Source: Opitutaceae bacterium (lineage in GTDB: Bacteria; Verrucomicrobiota; Verrucomicrobiia; Opitutales; Opitutaceae). From it: 64,000 nt of DNA. A model generated the notes under the pieces. The model was given only the letters and a program-made list of their open reading frames with translations. It did not search any database and was not told where the DNA came from. The stretch lies in the NCBI GenBank assembly GCA_041395105.1, contig JAWLBB010000001.1, forward strand, positions 1,639,501 to 1,703,500. The letters are read 5' to 3'. The translations under genes and the position numbers were made by a program. Shown in pieces: positions 51,731 through 60,880 of the stretch; position 1 is the first letter of the stretch, and each line of letters begins with the position of its first letter.

Positions 51731-52282
51731 CTAGATGAGGTCCGGAACGCAGATGGAGGTGGCCACCTGATCCGCGGTGAATTCGGACTCGAGCAACTCC
51801 ACCAGGGTCAGGCCGAAGTCGAGGGCGGTGCCCGCACCGCGAGAGGTCACGATATTGCCGTCGATCACGACCGGCGCATCCTCGATGATCTCCGGCAACT
51901 CATCGGCCACGCCGAAGTGAGCGGTGTAGCGGCGGCCGGTGAGCAAGCCGGCATCGAGCAGGACCGTGGGAGCCGCACAGATGGCAGCGACCAGTCGGCC
52001 GGACTCCGCCTGTGTCTTGAGAAGCTCAATGACCCTGCTCTCAGCCCGCACCTCCTTCACCCCCGGGCCGCCGGGAATGACGATCGCGTCAAAGCTGCCG
52101 GAAACCTCGGACAGGAGCATGTCCGCCTCAAGAACGATGCCGTTGCGACCGGTCAGGCGTCGGCTGTCGGTGATGGAGGCGACGGTCACCTGGATTCCGG
52201 CCCGGCGCAGCACGTCAATCGGGGCGACCGCCTCGAGTTCCTCCACTCCGTTTCCCACAATAATGAGTGCCGTTTTTGTCAT
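51731..52282 (-). CDS. DJ-1/PfpI family protein (YajL/ThiJ-like)
   Basis: 183 residues, the DJ-1 size. The N-terminal GNGVEELEAVAPIDVLRRAG, the IVIPGG nucleophile-elbow strand and the conserved Cys102 in AAICAAPTVLLDAG, followed by TAHFGV and TSRGAGTALDFGL, place it in the DJ-1/YajL branch. Such proteins protect against carbonyl stress; claimed activities include glyoxalase and chaperone functions and are debated. It is the first gene of the minus-strand pair with the disulfide oxidoreductase, divergent from the epimerase gene across 45 bases. Confidence 0.92.
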   Translation of the reverse strand: MTKTALIIVGNGVEELEAVAPIDVLRRAGIQVTVASITDSRRLTGRNGIVLEADMLLSEVSGSFDAIVIPGGPGVKEVRAESRVIELLKTQAESGRLVAAICAAPTVLLDAGLLTGRRYTAHFGVADELPEIIEDAPVVIDGNIVTSRGAGTALDFGLTLVELLESEFTADQVATSICVPDLI

Positions 52283-52327
52283 GGGACATCATTTGACTTG
52301 ATAAGGGGTCATCTCAAGTTTTTCTGC

Positions 52328-53239
52328 GTGTCGCATTCGCTTCCTGCTCCTGGAAAACTGATCATCTTCGGCTGCGGCTACCTGGGGCGGGCGCTGGCGG
52401 TGCGTGCCCGTGAGCTGGGGCTGACCGTGACCGTCGTCACCCGAAACCCCGGGACGGCGGCGGACCTGCGGAAGCTGGATGTGTCCGTGGTCGAAGGCCG
52501 GCTGCAGGATGACAGCTGGCACGGGGACGTTCCCGCCTCCCCCGAATACGTGGTCAACTGTGTGGGTTCCGCGGATCGGACGGATGAAGGCTACCGGCAA
52601 TCCTATCTCGAGGGGATGGCGTCGATACTTGAATGGGCGAAGGGCGGGGCTCCCGGTGTTTTTGTCTATACCAGCAGCACGGGGGTTTATGGCCGGGCGG
52701 ACGGCATGGTCGACGAGGCGACCGTGCCCGAGCCCGATAGCGAGCGGAGTCGCATCCTTTTCCAGACCGAAGAGCTGGCAAGAGAGTCCTCGGCTTTTGA
52801 TCGATGGTTCATCCTGCGCCTGGCCGGACTCTATGGTCCCGAGAGGCACCAATTGTTGGATCGGGTCCTGGCCGGGCAAACAATAGGGGCGGACGAACCG
52901 GATCGTCCGCTCAATATCATTCACCGGGACGACGCGGTTGAGGCCATCCTCGCCTGCCTGGGCGCACCGGCGGCCATTCCCTCCCAAGTCTTCAATCTGT
53001 CCGGTGGTGAACCGGTCTCTCGGCGGGAGATGATGGAGTGGATCGAGAAACGGTGTCGGGAATTGGGCCTGAAGGTCGATTTGTCAGTCCACGTTTCCGA
53101 ACCGCGACCTTCAAGGGTGCGTGAGATCCCGGATCGGATTGTCAGCGCTCGCCGAATCGGCGAAGTTGCTGGCTGGCGACCGCGGTATCCAGACTTTCGG
53201 TCGGGCTACGAGGCGATCCTTGGAAGGGGTTTCCCTTGA
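52328..53239 (+). CDS. NAD-dependent epimerase/dehydratase family protein (YeeZ-like)
   Basis: 303 residues from GTG 52328. The Rossmann motif is LIIFGCGYLGRALAVRARELG (in part at 12-30), and YTSSTGVYG with a following acidic stretch replaces the usual SSxxxYG catalytic region of extended SDRs. FNLSGGEPVSRREMMEWI belongs to the C-terminal part. It resembles YeeZ, an uncharacterised SDR in E. coli that often lies near the his operon; hisA is only 2 kb away here. Substrate unknown, cytoplasmic. Confidence 0.85.
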   Translation: MSHSLPAPGKLIIFGCGYLGRALAVRARELGLTVTVVTRNPGTAADLRKLDVSVVEGRLQDDSWHGDVPASPEYVVNCVGSADRTDEGYRQSYLEGMASILEWAKGGAPGVFVYTSSTGVYGRADGMVDEATVPEPDSERSRILFQTEELARESSAFDRWFILRLAGLYGPERHQLLDRVLAGQTIGADEPDRPLNIIHRDDAVEAILACLGAPAAIPSQVFNLSGGEPVSRREMMEWIEKRCRELGLKVDLSVHVSEPRPSRVREIPDRIVSARRIGEVAGWRPRYPDFRSGYEAILGRGFP

Positions 53240-53318
53240 CGCCCCACTCAACCGAACCGAACCTCTGCAGATCCCCTCAGAGGGAATACGGAACAATCTC
53301 AGACAGACGGGTTAAATC

Positions 53319-53627
53319 ATGGCAGGTGTAGGCAAACTTCTCAAACAGGCGCAGAAGATGCAGAAACAGATGGAAGCCATTCAGGCTTCCCTGGCGGCGA
53401 TGGAGATCGACGTTTCGAGTGGCGGCGGTGCCGTCGCGGTCAAGATCAGCGGTCAGGGCGAGTTTCGCGCCCTGAAGCTCGATCCGGAGTTCCTCAAGGA
53501 GGAGGCGTCTTTCGTGGAGGAGACCATCCTGGACGCGATCAAGGAGGCCGCGGCCAAGGCCAAGTCGGTCAGCGAGGCCGAAATGGGCAAGGCCACAGCC
53601 GGCCTGAGCCTGCCCGGCATGTTCTGA
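53319..53627 (+). CDS. Nucleoid-associated protein, YbaB/EbfC family
   Basis: 102 residues. It starts with MAGVGKLLKQAQKMQKQMEA, followed by the core strand pattern VSSGGGAVAVKISGQGEFRALKLDPEF, which is diagnostic. The C-terminal helix holds EAAAKAKSVSEAEMGKAT. The family binds DNA as a dimer and influences nucleoid structure or gene expression. It lies 28 bases before recR; the ybaB-recR pair is conserved across bacteria, often behind dnaX, which is absent here. Confidence 0.94.
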   Translation: MAGVGKLLKQAQKMQKQMEAIQASLAAMEIDVSSGGGAVAVKISGQGEFRALKLDPEFLKEEASFVEETILDAIKEAAAKAKSVSEAEMGKATAGLSLPGMF

Positions 53628-53655
53628 GTTTCTTTTTCTCAGGACGAAATAACCC

Positions 53656-54249
53656 ATGGCTGGCGCTTTCGACGCATTGGTGGCGCGCTTGAAGCGGTTG
53701 CCGGGGATCGGTCACCGATCGGCCGAACGTATCGCCGTGCACCTTCTGGTCGGCCGGCCGGATGAGTTGGCGGCCCTGGTCGGTTCACTGGAGGAAGCGG
53801 GTCGAAAGATCCACCGATGCGCCCGGTGCGGCAATCTGGCCGAGGAGAATGAATGTACGGTCTGCCAGGATCCGCGACGCCGTTCGGAAGTGATCTGCGT
53901 GGTGGAAGGGGTTCCGGACCTCGTGGCAATCGAGCGGGCGGAGAGTTTTCAGGGGCTCTATCATGTGCTTCATGGCAAACTCTCGCCGATTCACGGGATC
54001 GGACCGGAGCAGCTGAACCTTGATAGTCTGGGGGAGCGACTGGCCGGGGGAGAGGTCAGCGAACTCATCCTGGCTCTGGGCAACGACATCGAAGGCGAGG
54101 CCACCTGCCACTACATCACGGAGCACCTGGCGGTTGGAGGGGTCAACGTCACCCGGATCGGTTTCGGGCTGCCCAGCGGCGGCGGCGTCCTCTATGCGGA
54201 CTCGGTCACCCTGAAGAACGCGCTCGAGGCGCGGCGGCATTATTCCTGA
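53656..54249 (+). CDS. recR: Recombination mediator protein RecR
   Basis: 197 residues, the family's normal length. A helix-hairpin-helix LPGIGHRSAERIAVHLL, a four-cysteine zinc finger (CARCGNLAEENECTVCQD), and a Toprim domain (VICVVEGVPDLVAIERAESF, then HGKLSPIHGIGPEQL) are present in order, ending with the Walker-B-like C-terminal EARRHY segment. RecR with RecO and RecF loads RecA on gapped DNA. Partner of the ybaB gene just upstream. Confidence 0.96.
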   Translation: MAGAFDALVARLKRLPGIGHRSAERIAVHLLVGRPDELAALVGSLEEAGRKIHRCARCGNLAEENECTVCQDPRRRSEVICVVEGVPDLVAIERAESFQGLYHVLHGKLSPIHGIGPEQLNLDSLGERLAGGEVSELILALGNDIEGEATCHYITEHLAVGGVNVTRIGFGLPSGGGVLYADSVTLKNALEARRHYS

Positions 54250-54346
54250 TCTGCGGGCTGCTTCGGCGGGGTTTTTCCGGGACCGCAATCCGGGGCTTGT
54301 CAAAGACCTGAGGACCTGCAAACCTTCGGCCATTCCCCTTCACTGG

Positions 54347-54420
54347 GCGGGCATAGTACATCGGTAGTATGCGAGCTTCCCAAGCTTGAGAGGAGGGTTC
54401 GATTCCCTCTGCCCGCACCA
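54347..54420 (+). tRNA. tRNA-Gly, anticodon CCC
   Basis: 74 bases including encoded CCA. The acceptor stem GCGGGCA pairs with TGCCCGC, the D arm is GTAC...GTAT, and the anticodon stem CGAGC/GCTTG encloses TTCCCAA with CCC at 54379-54381. The T arm is GAGGG-TTCGATT-CCCTC, and the variable loop is 4 bases. All arms pair, so the gene looks functional. Confidence 0.93.
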
Positions 54421-54541
54421 CCAGTAGTGGGGAATGCGACCGTTTGGACCGGCTGAGCTCTCCGTTGTGAATCAGGAAAGAGCCGGTCATCGAAACGATG
54501 TCTCCGCTTCGCTTCGAGTGTCGTCACTTCGTTCCTCGGAA
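54421..54541. other. Segment between tRNA-Gly and the repeat of its 3' end
   Basis: 121 bases with no gene, bounded on both sides by the same 16-base sequence that forms the tRNA 3' end. The arrangement is like the scar of an integrated and mostly deleted element, or a local duplication. A further 190 bases to 54749 hold nothing recognisable. Confidence 0.4.
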
Positions 54542-54557
54542 CCCTCTGCCCGCACCA
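54542..54557 (+). repeat. Direct repeat of the tRNA-Gly 3' end (att-like)
   Basis: CCCTCTGCCCGCACCA is identical to 54405-54420, the last 16 bases of the tRNA gene. Such 3'-end duplications are the hallmark of integrase attachment sites; no integrase gene is found here. Confidence 0.65.
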
Positions 54558-54749
54558 TCCATTTCGTCGACTGAAGCCTATTGATCTTTTCTTGACGGAC
54601 CCTTCGCTTGGTCCGGACGCTGTGAAAGGTTGAATTCGGACTTGCTGAAGACCCGGGCGACCGGAGCCCCAGCCTTTGGGGAGTTCGAATTCGGGCAGAT
54701 CTGGTGGGGCGCTGCAAATCCGGCGAAGGGTGAGGATGCACGAGCTATC

Positions 54750-57700
54750 TCACCAGCGGACCTCCGGATTGCCGATGGTATATTGGAACCGGTACCCGTG
54801 GTTGTCAGCCCAGAGCGAGGCGCTTCGCTTGAGATCAGGGTGGCCGCAGTTGTAGAAATCCTCCGCGATGGCAACGGTGCCGCGCGTATCAATGATTTCT
54901 TCCAACATCGCAACGGTTGCTTCATCCGCGCGATTGATGAGGGTGCGCAGGGCATCGCGCAGCAGAGCGCTTGTCCCCGATTGCGGTGGGAGGAGCCGTT
55001 CCGCTGCGATCACCGCCGGAAGTGCTCCCGGCGGCGCCCAGAACCAGGCTGCCTGGGCGAACAGCTCCTCCCAGGTGGTCTTGCCGGTGAGGATTGCCGC
55101 TGCATGGCGCGCCGACTGTTCTTCCGCTTTGTCCGCGATCTGCTGGAGCAACCCCTGGTCGTCGATTGATTGAAGCCCGATGCGGAGGACTTCATGATCG
55201 TGGGAGTGGAGGACAACTCTGGCCAGTGATCGATCGTCCGGGATCCTGTTGACGGCGGCCAGTCGTATGACGTCCAACGGCGATTCTAGGGCAAGGTTGA
55301 CAAGCTCATCAAGGTGCCACTCTGGTGAGAGGTCGTTTTCGATTCTCCCGATTTCCTCTGCAACCGCGATTCTGGCCGACTCGATCTGAAGTTCGAACGC
55401 CGCCAGTTCGTCGCCATTCGCGGCTCCCCGCAGTCGCGTTTCAAAGGCTCCTCGCACCTCGGCTCGATCGGAGTCGGTTGCGCCCGCCGTGAGCAGCAGG
55501 GGATCGTTGATTGCCCCGATTGCGGCCAAACCTACTATCGTCGAAGGGTCCTGTTGTGTGAGGGCAAAGAGGAAGCGTTCGTCGTCGATCAACCTTACCA
55601 CCCTTCGGCGCGCATAGGCATACGGTTCGATTCTGGCCATTCCCTGCAACAGCCCATCGTCGGGACTTGCGAATGCGGCATACAATCGAAGGTAGAGGCT
55701 GCGCGGGAGCGACGCGGCCGCCGGGAGGATCTCGGGTTCGTCGTCACCGGCCTTTTTGATGATCGGATTCGCCGCCAGACCCAGGGCGCGTTGGGTTGGC
55801 TGAAGAACGAGATCTCGAGCGACTTCCCGAACGGCGGGTGACGGGTCCGAAGTCGCCAACCGGAGAAGCGGCAGGGGACTCCTGAGGTTCATGGTGGCCG
55901 CCAGCCGGACCTTGTCGCTGCGCGCCCAGTCAACTCTCTCCTCGAGAAACGTCTGCTCGTGTATCCGCGAAAGAGCGGCGGCCTGGACGTCTTCCGAAAT
56001 ATCGTAACGGGCCGTTCTTTCGACGGTCGCGAAGTCGGACAGGTACTTGACCGCGACAGCGCGTGCCTCCGCCTGGGTTTGCTCGGAGACGATGCGCATG
56101 AGTGTTTCCTGATCCATTTCGAGGACCCGTTTGGGTTCCAGCGCGAGCATCCGTTTCATTGCTTCGAATTGAATGCTCCGGCAACGTTCCCTGTTTGCCT
56201 CATCGTCGGTGGGCAAAATGGCGGCAGGACCGGTCTCGGACGCCACGGCGGTGGCAAACTCCAGCTCTTCCGTGGACCCAATCCTGCGCGCGAGGAGGTT
56301 GAGCAAGTGCCATCGAGCACGCTGGCGCGTGTCATCGAGATCCGGGTGCTGCACAATGGCCGCGAGAACGTCGATGACCTCGATCTCGTCTGCAAAGCGT
56401 CCACGTGCCCCGGAATCGTCCAGGCGCAGGAGAAATTCGATGGCCTCCGCCGGCTTCGCAATCTTCGCCAAGCGAAGCCGCGCCCAAGCATCGGTCCCCA
56501 TGGCTCTTGTGCCTGGGTTGAGCGCAATCCGCTGAAGTGCAGCCGCATCGTTCAGGTGTTTGACCGCGGTCCAAGCGATGGGAATATAATCGTTGAGTGC
56601 AAGGTTCTCAATTACGGACTGGTCGTCGATCTTATCGATCGCCGCCTCGATGAGCGCGCTACTTGCCGACCTGGAGATCAAACGGTCCATCTGGTCCGGG
56701 GGAGTCAGCTCCACGAGGCGAATCCCGGCGGTCTCCGAACGAGCGTAAACTGGTTTGTCATTCTCGTGATGGGTTGGCCCCTGTGAATAGGCCATCGTAA
56801 GGAGCGCATCCCTTTCGGTAATGCGCGAGATCGCGAGGTCACGGATTTCGTCGGGACCATCGCTTCTCGCGATATCAATCAGGACCTCCTGATTGTTGAG
56901 TCGTTGAATCGCCGCACGTGCCAGATCCGGCTCTTCCGTCTCTTGTGCCCAAAGGACCCGTTGCTCGCTGTCCGGAGGAAGGTGTGCGACCAGCAGGATC
57001 CTGGCCCGGGTTCGAACCCGCAGGTCAGTCGCGTCATCCGCGATGGTCGAGAGGCGGGCGGGATCGTCGATCCGGTCGACCGCAGCGATGCTGATCGGGG
57101 GCCGATCCGCTTCCAGCGCAATCGCGGTCAAGACCTCTTGATCCCCCAACATCGAAATCGCGGCCAGTCTGATGTCATCGTGTGCAGATGACTGAAGAAT
57201 TTGCCGGATCCGATCCGGATCGGTGATCCTGGCGAGAGCCCGCAGGCGGTCCGGCGAATGGGCGGAGTTCAGCGCAATCGATTCGAGAAGAGCCGGATCG
57301 CGGATCCGGTCAACGGCTTCCGACCGGACGGCCCAATGGTGATCGGTTTGGGCGATGGCTGCGAGCGCGTCTTCGTCCTCCAACCGGGCGGTGGCTGACT
57401 TGCGTGCACCCCACTGGACCGCGTCGGCGGCAACCTTGTCGATCTGCTCTTGAGTCAGTCTGGCGGTCGCCTCGCAGGCCAGGTCGTAGTCCTTGCTTCT
57501 TAGGGCGACGGCCAGAAGCAGATCAGGTTCGTTCAGCCGCAAGAGTGAGGTTCGACGAATGATCCACAATCGATCGTCTGTTGCGAAGCGGGCCAGAAGC
57601 GGCTGATTGGAGATGCGGTCGAGGGCGAGCAGCCGGAGCCCCCAGTCGGAATTGTCTGCCGCGAGATCCTCGAGAAACGCAGGCTCCTGAATCCGTGCCA

Positions 57701-58490
57701 CCGCCCTGTAGCGGAACACCGGGTTCGTTGTTTTTAGGGCGATCTGCTTGAGAAGGGACTGGTCCGAGGTGGCATTCAGAACGAACCCGCACAATCGGTC
57801 GGTGGGCGAAGTGGCGACCAACTTTTCGAGCGTTTGCGGGTTCCTGATCTTTGTGAGTGTCCGTGAAAACAGGTCATCGAGAGCATCATCGGCCTCGGGT
57901 TTCTCCAGCTTCGCGGCAAGGGTCGAGGCAACAACCGCCAGTTGCTCATCGTCCGTCAGCCGCTCGAAAGCGGCGTTCCGCACGGCCGGCCAGCGCGATT
58001 CCAGGATGATTCTGGCCAGGAGGCGTGGATCGTTGATTCCCTCAATCGCAGCCAGTCGGAGCTCGTCGTATTTGTATTTGGGATCGAGAGCGAAATCGGT
58101 CAGGAACTCCTCGTCCGTGATCCGTTTGATCGCAGCCACCTGAACATTCCAACTACGATCGAACTGCGCGTGCCATTGCAGTTTTTCCGGATCGTCCACT
58201 CTTTGCAGGGCAGCAATCCGTTCCTTTGCTTCGTTGCTTTCGAGACTGGGTCTGCAGCCGCCGATCAGCAGACCGAAGATGCAGACCACCGAAACGGCTG
58301 TTGACCGAAAACAAGACGGCCTGCGGAGCCTCCCCTTCGTTCCTGGCACGAGAAGAGTCGATTGGGTGGATGCCATGAGGATGGGGCTTGCCTTTGACTC
58401 CGGCTTTCGACGAGCGCGGGGACTTGCTCCTTTCTCTGAAATTCCTGTTTCGATTGCAAGCCCCCCGATGGTCTGCTTGGTCATTGTCAT
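54750..58490 (-). CDS. Large HEAT-type repeat protein with lipobox-like signal
   Basis: 1,246 residues from ATG 58490, chosen because AGGAGG sits six bases before it. A hydrophobic segment ending in LLIGGC (Cys79 from this start) looks like a lipoprotein signal; a start at 58376 would put that Cys at 41, more usual for a lipoprotein, but has no ribosome site. From about residue 85 to the end the chain is built of about 30-residue units of the type LRLAAIEGINDPRLLARIIL, many carrying IxDP or LxDxxLL, resembling HEAT/PBS-lyase repeats, perhaps 30 in number. These form long solenoids that bind partners. No catalytic domain is recognised. The gene is isolated. Confidence 0.8.
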   Translation of the reverse strand: MTMTKQTIGGLAIETGISEKGASPRARRKPESKASPILMASTQSTLLVPGTKGRLRRPSCFRSTAVSVVCIFGLLIGGCRPSLESNEAKERIAALQRVDDPEKLQWHAQFDRSWNVQVAAIKRITDEEFLTDFALDPKYKYDELRLAAIEGINDPRLLARIILESRWPAVRNAAFERLTDDEQLAVVASTLAAKLEKPEADDALDDLFSRTLTKIRNPQTLEKLVATSPTDRLCGFVLNATSDQSLLKQIALKTTNPVFRYRAVARIQEPAFLEDLAADNSDWGLRLLALDRISNQPLLARFATDDRLWIIRRTSLLRLNEPDLLLAVALRSKDYDLACEATARLTQEQIDKVAADAVQWGARKSATARLEDEDALAAIAQTDHHWAVRSEAVDRIRDPALLESIALNSAHSPDRLRALARITDPDRIRQILQSSAHDDIRLAAISMLGDQEVLTAIALEADRPPISIAAVDRIDDPARLSTIADDATDLRVRTRARILLVAHLPPDSEQRVLWAQETEEPDLARAAIQRLNNQEVLIDIARSDGPDEIRDLAISRITERDALLTMAYSQGPTHHENDKPVYARSETAGIRLVELTPPDQMDRLISRSASSALIEAAIDKIDDQSVIENLALNDYIPIAWTAVKHLNDAAALQRIALNPGTRAMGTDAWARLRLAKIAKPAEAIEFLLRLDDSGARGRFADEIEVIDVLAAIVQHPDLDDTRQRARWHLLNLLARRIGSTEELEFATAVASETGPAAILPTDDEANRERCRSIQFEAMKRMLALEPKRVLEMDQETLMRIVSEQTQAEARAVAVKYLSDFATVERTARYDISEDVQAAALSRIHEQTFLEERVDWARSDKVRLAATMNLRSPLPLLRLATSDPSPAVREVARDLVLQPTQRALGLAANPIIKKAGDDEPEILPAAASLPRSLYLRLYAAFASPDDGLLQGMARIEPYAYARRRVVRLIDDERFLFALTQQDPSTIVGLAAIGAINDPLLLTAGATDSDRAEVRGAFETRLRGAANGDELAAFELQIESARIAVAEEIGRIENDLSPEWHLDELVNLALESPLDVIRLAAVNRIPDDRSLARVVLHSHDHEVLRIGLQSIDDQGLLQQIADKAEEQSARHAAAILTGKTTWEELFAQAAWFWAPPGALPAVIAAERLLPPQSGTSALLRDALRTLINRADEATVAMLEEIIDTRGTVAIAEDFYNCGHPDLKRSASLWADNHGYRFQYTIGNPEVRW

Positions 58491-58878
58491 CGTGTCCTCC
58501 TGCAATGAAGAGAAGGGTCCAGCCTGACATCCAGTCAGGAAATGGTGTGGGATAGTATGGTGGGCCCTTAAGAGTCCTTGGCCAGCGTTGCTCGAGCGGG
58601 CGAAGACCGACAGGCCTGCACCCGCTCGACCGCCTTGCCCAAGACCTCGTGATGATTCGCTTAGGTGAGCCCATTGGTCGGACACCACACGGGCCTGTGG
58701 AAGGCAGGGGCAGGGGCGGGCTCCGGATCGGATTAGCCATGGCAATCAACCGCCTGATCCAGAGCACAGCATCGGGAAGGATGTTCTCGGATTTCAGACT
58801 CCTCTGGGTTCCTTTGGATGTGGGGACGGGGGATCCCCTTCGTCTTGAGCTTCTACGAATTCATGCGAATGGTAAGGA
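58491..58878. other. Intergenic region with one long hairpin
   Basis: Divergent gap between the HEAT-type gene and vapB. It should hold both promoters, but no clear -35/-10 pair can be named. A perfect 9-bp stem, TCGAGCGGG (58592-58600) and CCCGCTCGA (58621-58629), encloses a 20-base loop. Open frames here are unsupported. Confidence 0.5.
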
Positions 58879-59160
58879 ATGAAGACGCTTCAGTCAAAGG
58901 TCACCTCCAAGGGACAGGTGACCCTGCCAAAGCAACTCCGCACCCAGCTTTCCATCCGGAGCGGGGATCGACTGGAATTCGTTCTGGAGAACTCGAATCG
59001 GATTTCAGTCCGCAAGAAACGGAAACCCGGCTCTTCCGCAGGGTGTGGACGACCCTTCGTCAAGGCGGGGAAACGCGCACCGACCAGCGAAGAAATGGAC
59101 GCTGGCATCCGGCGGGCCATGGCAGGGAAGTTCGGACATCTGAAGCCCGGAATTGAGTGA
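58879..59160 (+). CDS. vapB: AbrB/SpoVT-type antitoxin (VapB)
   Basis: 93 residues. The N-terminal half is a swapped-hairpin AbrB DNA-binding domain (SKVTSKGQVTLPKQLRTQLS, then GDRLEFVLE). The C-terminal half is basic and then flexible, as expected for the part that wraps the toxin. Its stop overlaps the vapC start as GTGA, so the pair is translationally coupled. It should neutralise VapC and repress the operon by binding its promoter as a complex. Confidence 0.9.
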   Translation: MKTLQSKVTSKGQVTLPKQLRTQLSIRSGDRLEFVLENSNRISVRKKRKPGSSAGCGRPFVKAGKRAPTSEEMDAGIRRAMAGKFGHLKPGIE

Positions 59161-59537
59161 TCGCTTTCGACACCAACTACCTGGTCAGGCATATTGTCCA
59201 GGACGATCCCGCCCAGTGCCGCGTCGTGTCGTCCACCATTGAGACGGAGACAGCCGCGGAGCGGTCCATTCGCATCTTTGATCTCGTGCTCCTGGAAACT
59301 GCGTGGGTTTTGCAGGCCGTCTATGCATTCGACCATGAGGCCCTGTGGCATGTGCTGAACGAAATCGCCGGGGACTCCGCTTTCAGCTTCGATGACCCGA
59401 TCCGTCTTCGGTCTGCCCTTGCGAAGTACCGACGGGGAACGGCCGAATTCGCCGACTGCCTGATTTCCATTGCGGCCAAGGAAGAAGGCCTTGAACTGAA
59501 GACCTTCGACAAGCCACTCCGGAAGGAAATTCCGTAG
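59157..59537 (+). CDS. vapC: PIN-domain ribonuclease toxin (VapC)
   Basis: 126 residues starting at GTG 59157. The acidic active site is complete: Asp5 (AFDTNYLVRHI), Glu47 (LVLLETAW), Asp100 (AEFADCLIS) and Asp118 (KTFDKPLRK). VapC toxins are magnesium-dependent endoribonucleases, often cutting tRNA or 23S rRNA; the target here is unknown. Both genes look intact, so the module is probably active. Confidence 0.93.
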   Translation: MIAFDTNYLVRHIVQDDPAQCRVVSSTIETETAAERSIRIFDLVLLETAWVLQAVYAFDHEALWHVLNEIAGDSAFSFDDPIRLRSALAKYRRGTAEFADCLISIAAKEEGLELKTFDKPLRKEIP

Positions 59538-59736
59538 GCTGGGTCGAAAGGATGAATGGTCGACCCGTAACAGGATAAGCGTTGCGCATCGACCCCGGGC
59601 TGACCCGACGTGGTATCGAGGGCTAAACCCTCTCCTACGGGTGATTCGGGAGGTTCGCCCTTTCTGTTTCACTCGACGCACGATCCGGGTTCCGTGCTTG
59701 ATGCCGCCTTGTTTGCCGTGGTAGGTCCTCGCTCTT
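59538..59736. other. Short gap between vapC and the oxidoreductase
   Basis: About 200 bases without a gene. A small hairpin GAGGGCTAAACCCTC lies at 59618-59632, a form common among dispersed chromosomal repeats. Confidence 0.4.
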
Positions 59737-60768
59737 ATGAAACGTTTTCCGGATGCGGGTTCAATCACGGTCGGCGTGGTCGGTTACGGCGGGGCCTTCA
59801 ACATGGGCCGCGCCCACCTCAACGAGATGAAACGGGCGGGGATGACGCCGGTGGCCGTGGCGGAGATCGATCCCGCGCGCCTGGCCGTGGCAGGGGAGGA
59901 TTTTCCCGGGATCGAGACTTACCGAAATCTGGCCACCCTCTTGCGCAGGTCGGACGTCAACCTCATCACGCTTATCACCCCGCACAACACCCATGCCCGT
60001 CTCGGGTTGCAGGCGCTACGGGCCGGGCGGCACGTGGTTTGCGAAAAGCCGATGGCGATCACCACGGCGGAGTGTGACGCGTTGATCGCGGCTGCGAAGA
60101 AGAACCGTGTGGTGGTTTCCACCTATCACAACCGGCATTGGGACGGGCGAATCCGGCAGGCGGTCGAGGACGTGGTGGACGCGCGTCGCATCGGTGACAT
60201 CGTGCGGGTCGAGGCTCACATGGGGAGCCGGAGGATGCCGGCGGACTGGTGGCGCTCCAGCAAGTCGATTTCGGGGGGAATCCTCTACGATTGGGGTGTC
60301 CATCTTCTCGAATACAGCCTCCAGCTGATACGCTCGGAGATCGTGGAGGTCTCGGGCTTTGCCAAGCGCGGGTATTGGGGGCCGCAGACGCGCTGGGGTG
60401 CCGATGCCAACGAGGATGAGGGCTTTGCCGTGGTGCGCTTCCGCAACGGGGTCGTCCTGACACTCCTGGTCTCCGCCCTAGATTCCAACCCAAAGCGCGG
60501 GTGGGTCGAACTGGTGGGGACGGAAGGCAATTACCTCATCGACGGCCCGGGCAACGAATGCATCCGCCGCGACGGTGACACTCTGACGACCACCACGAGC
60601 AACCAGGCCGATGAGGGCTGGCGCTTCTATCAGAACCTGGCCGACCACCTGACCGGCCGGGAGAAACTGGTGATCACGGCCGAGTGGGCGCGGCGGCCGA
60701 TCCATATCCTCGACCTGGCGAACCGAAGCGCGCGCCTCGGTCGCTCGCTCAAGGCCACTTATCGCTAG
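59737..60768 (+). CDS. Gfo/Idh/MocA family oxidoreductase
   Basis: 343 residues. The NAD(P)-binding Rossmann motif is VGVVGYGGAFNMG, VAVAEIDPARLAVAGEDFPG follows, and the conserved CEKPMAIT carries the Lys of this family. The C-terminal alpha/beta domain has GGILYDWGVHLLEY, which holds the Asp/His pair near the sugar site. It probably oxidises a sugar, inositol or sugar acid; no substrate can be deduced. Soluble. It is the last intact gene before the decayed zone. Confidence 0.92.
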   Translation: MKRFPDAGSITVGVVGYGGAFNMGRAHLNEMKRAGMTPVAVAEIDPARLAVAGEDFPGIETYRNLATLLRRSDVNLITLITPHNTHARLGLQALRAGRHVVCEKPMAITTAECDALIAAAKKNRVVVSTYHNRHWDGRIRQAVEDVVDARRIGDIVRVEAHMGSRRMPADWWRSSKSISGGILYDWGVHLLEYSLQLIRSEIVEVSGFAKRGYWGPQTRWGADANEDEGFAVVRFRNGVVLTLLVSALDSNPKRGWVELVGTEGNYLIDGPGNECIRRDGDTLTTTTSNQADEGWRFYQNLADHLTGREKLVITAEWARRPIHILDLANRSARLGRSLKATYR

Positions 60769-60880
60769 GGTGGGTGGTGGGGGCAGGAGGTCCCCGCCTG
60801 CTCAGGCGGAAGCCCTGAAGAGTCAGCCCGGACCCTGATGATTCTCGAACCGTCAATGGACGGACGCCGTCTGACCGACT

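Noticed and set aside
54421..58490. Prophage or integrative element after tRNA-Gly
   Set aside because: Despite the att-like repeat, no integrase, phage structural or conjugation gene is present.
58649..58882. A 77-codon plus-strand frame before vapB
   Set aside because: It overlaps the vapB start in another frame and has no ribosome site or similarity.
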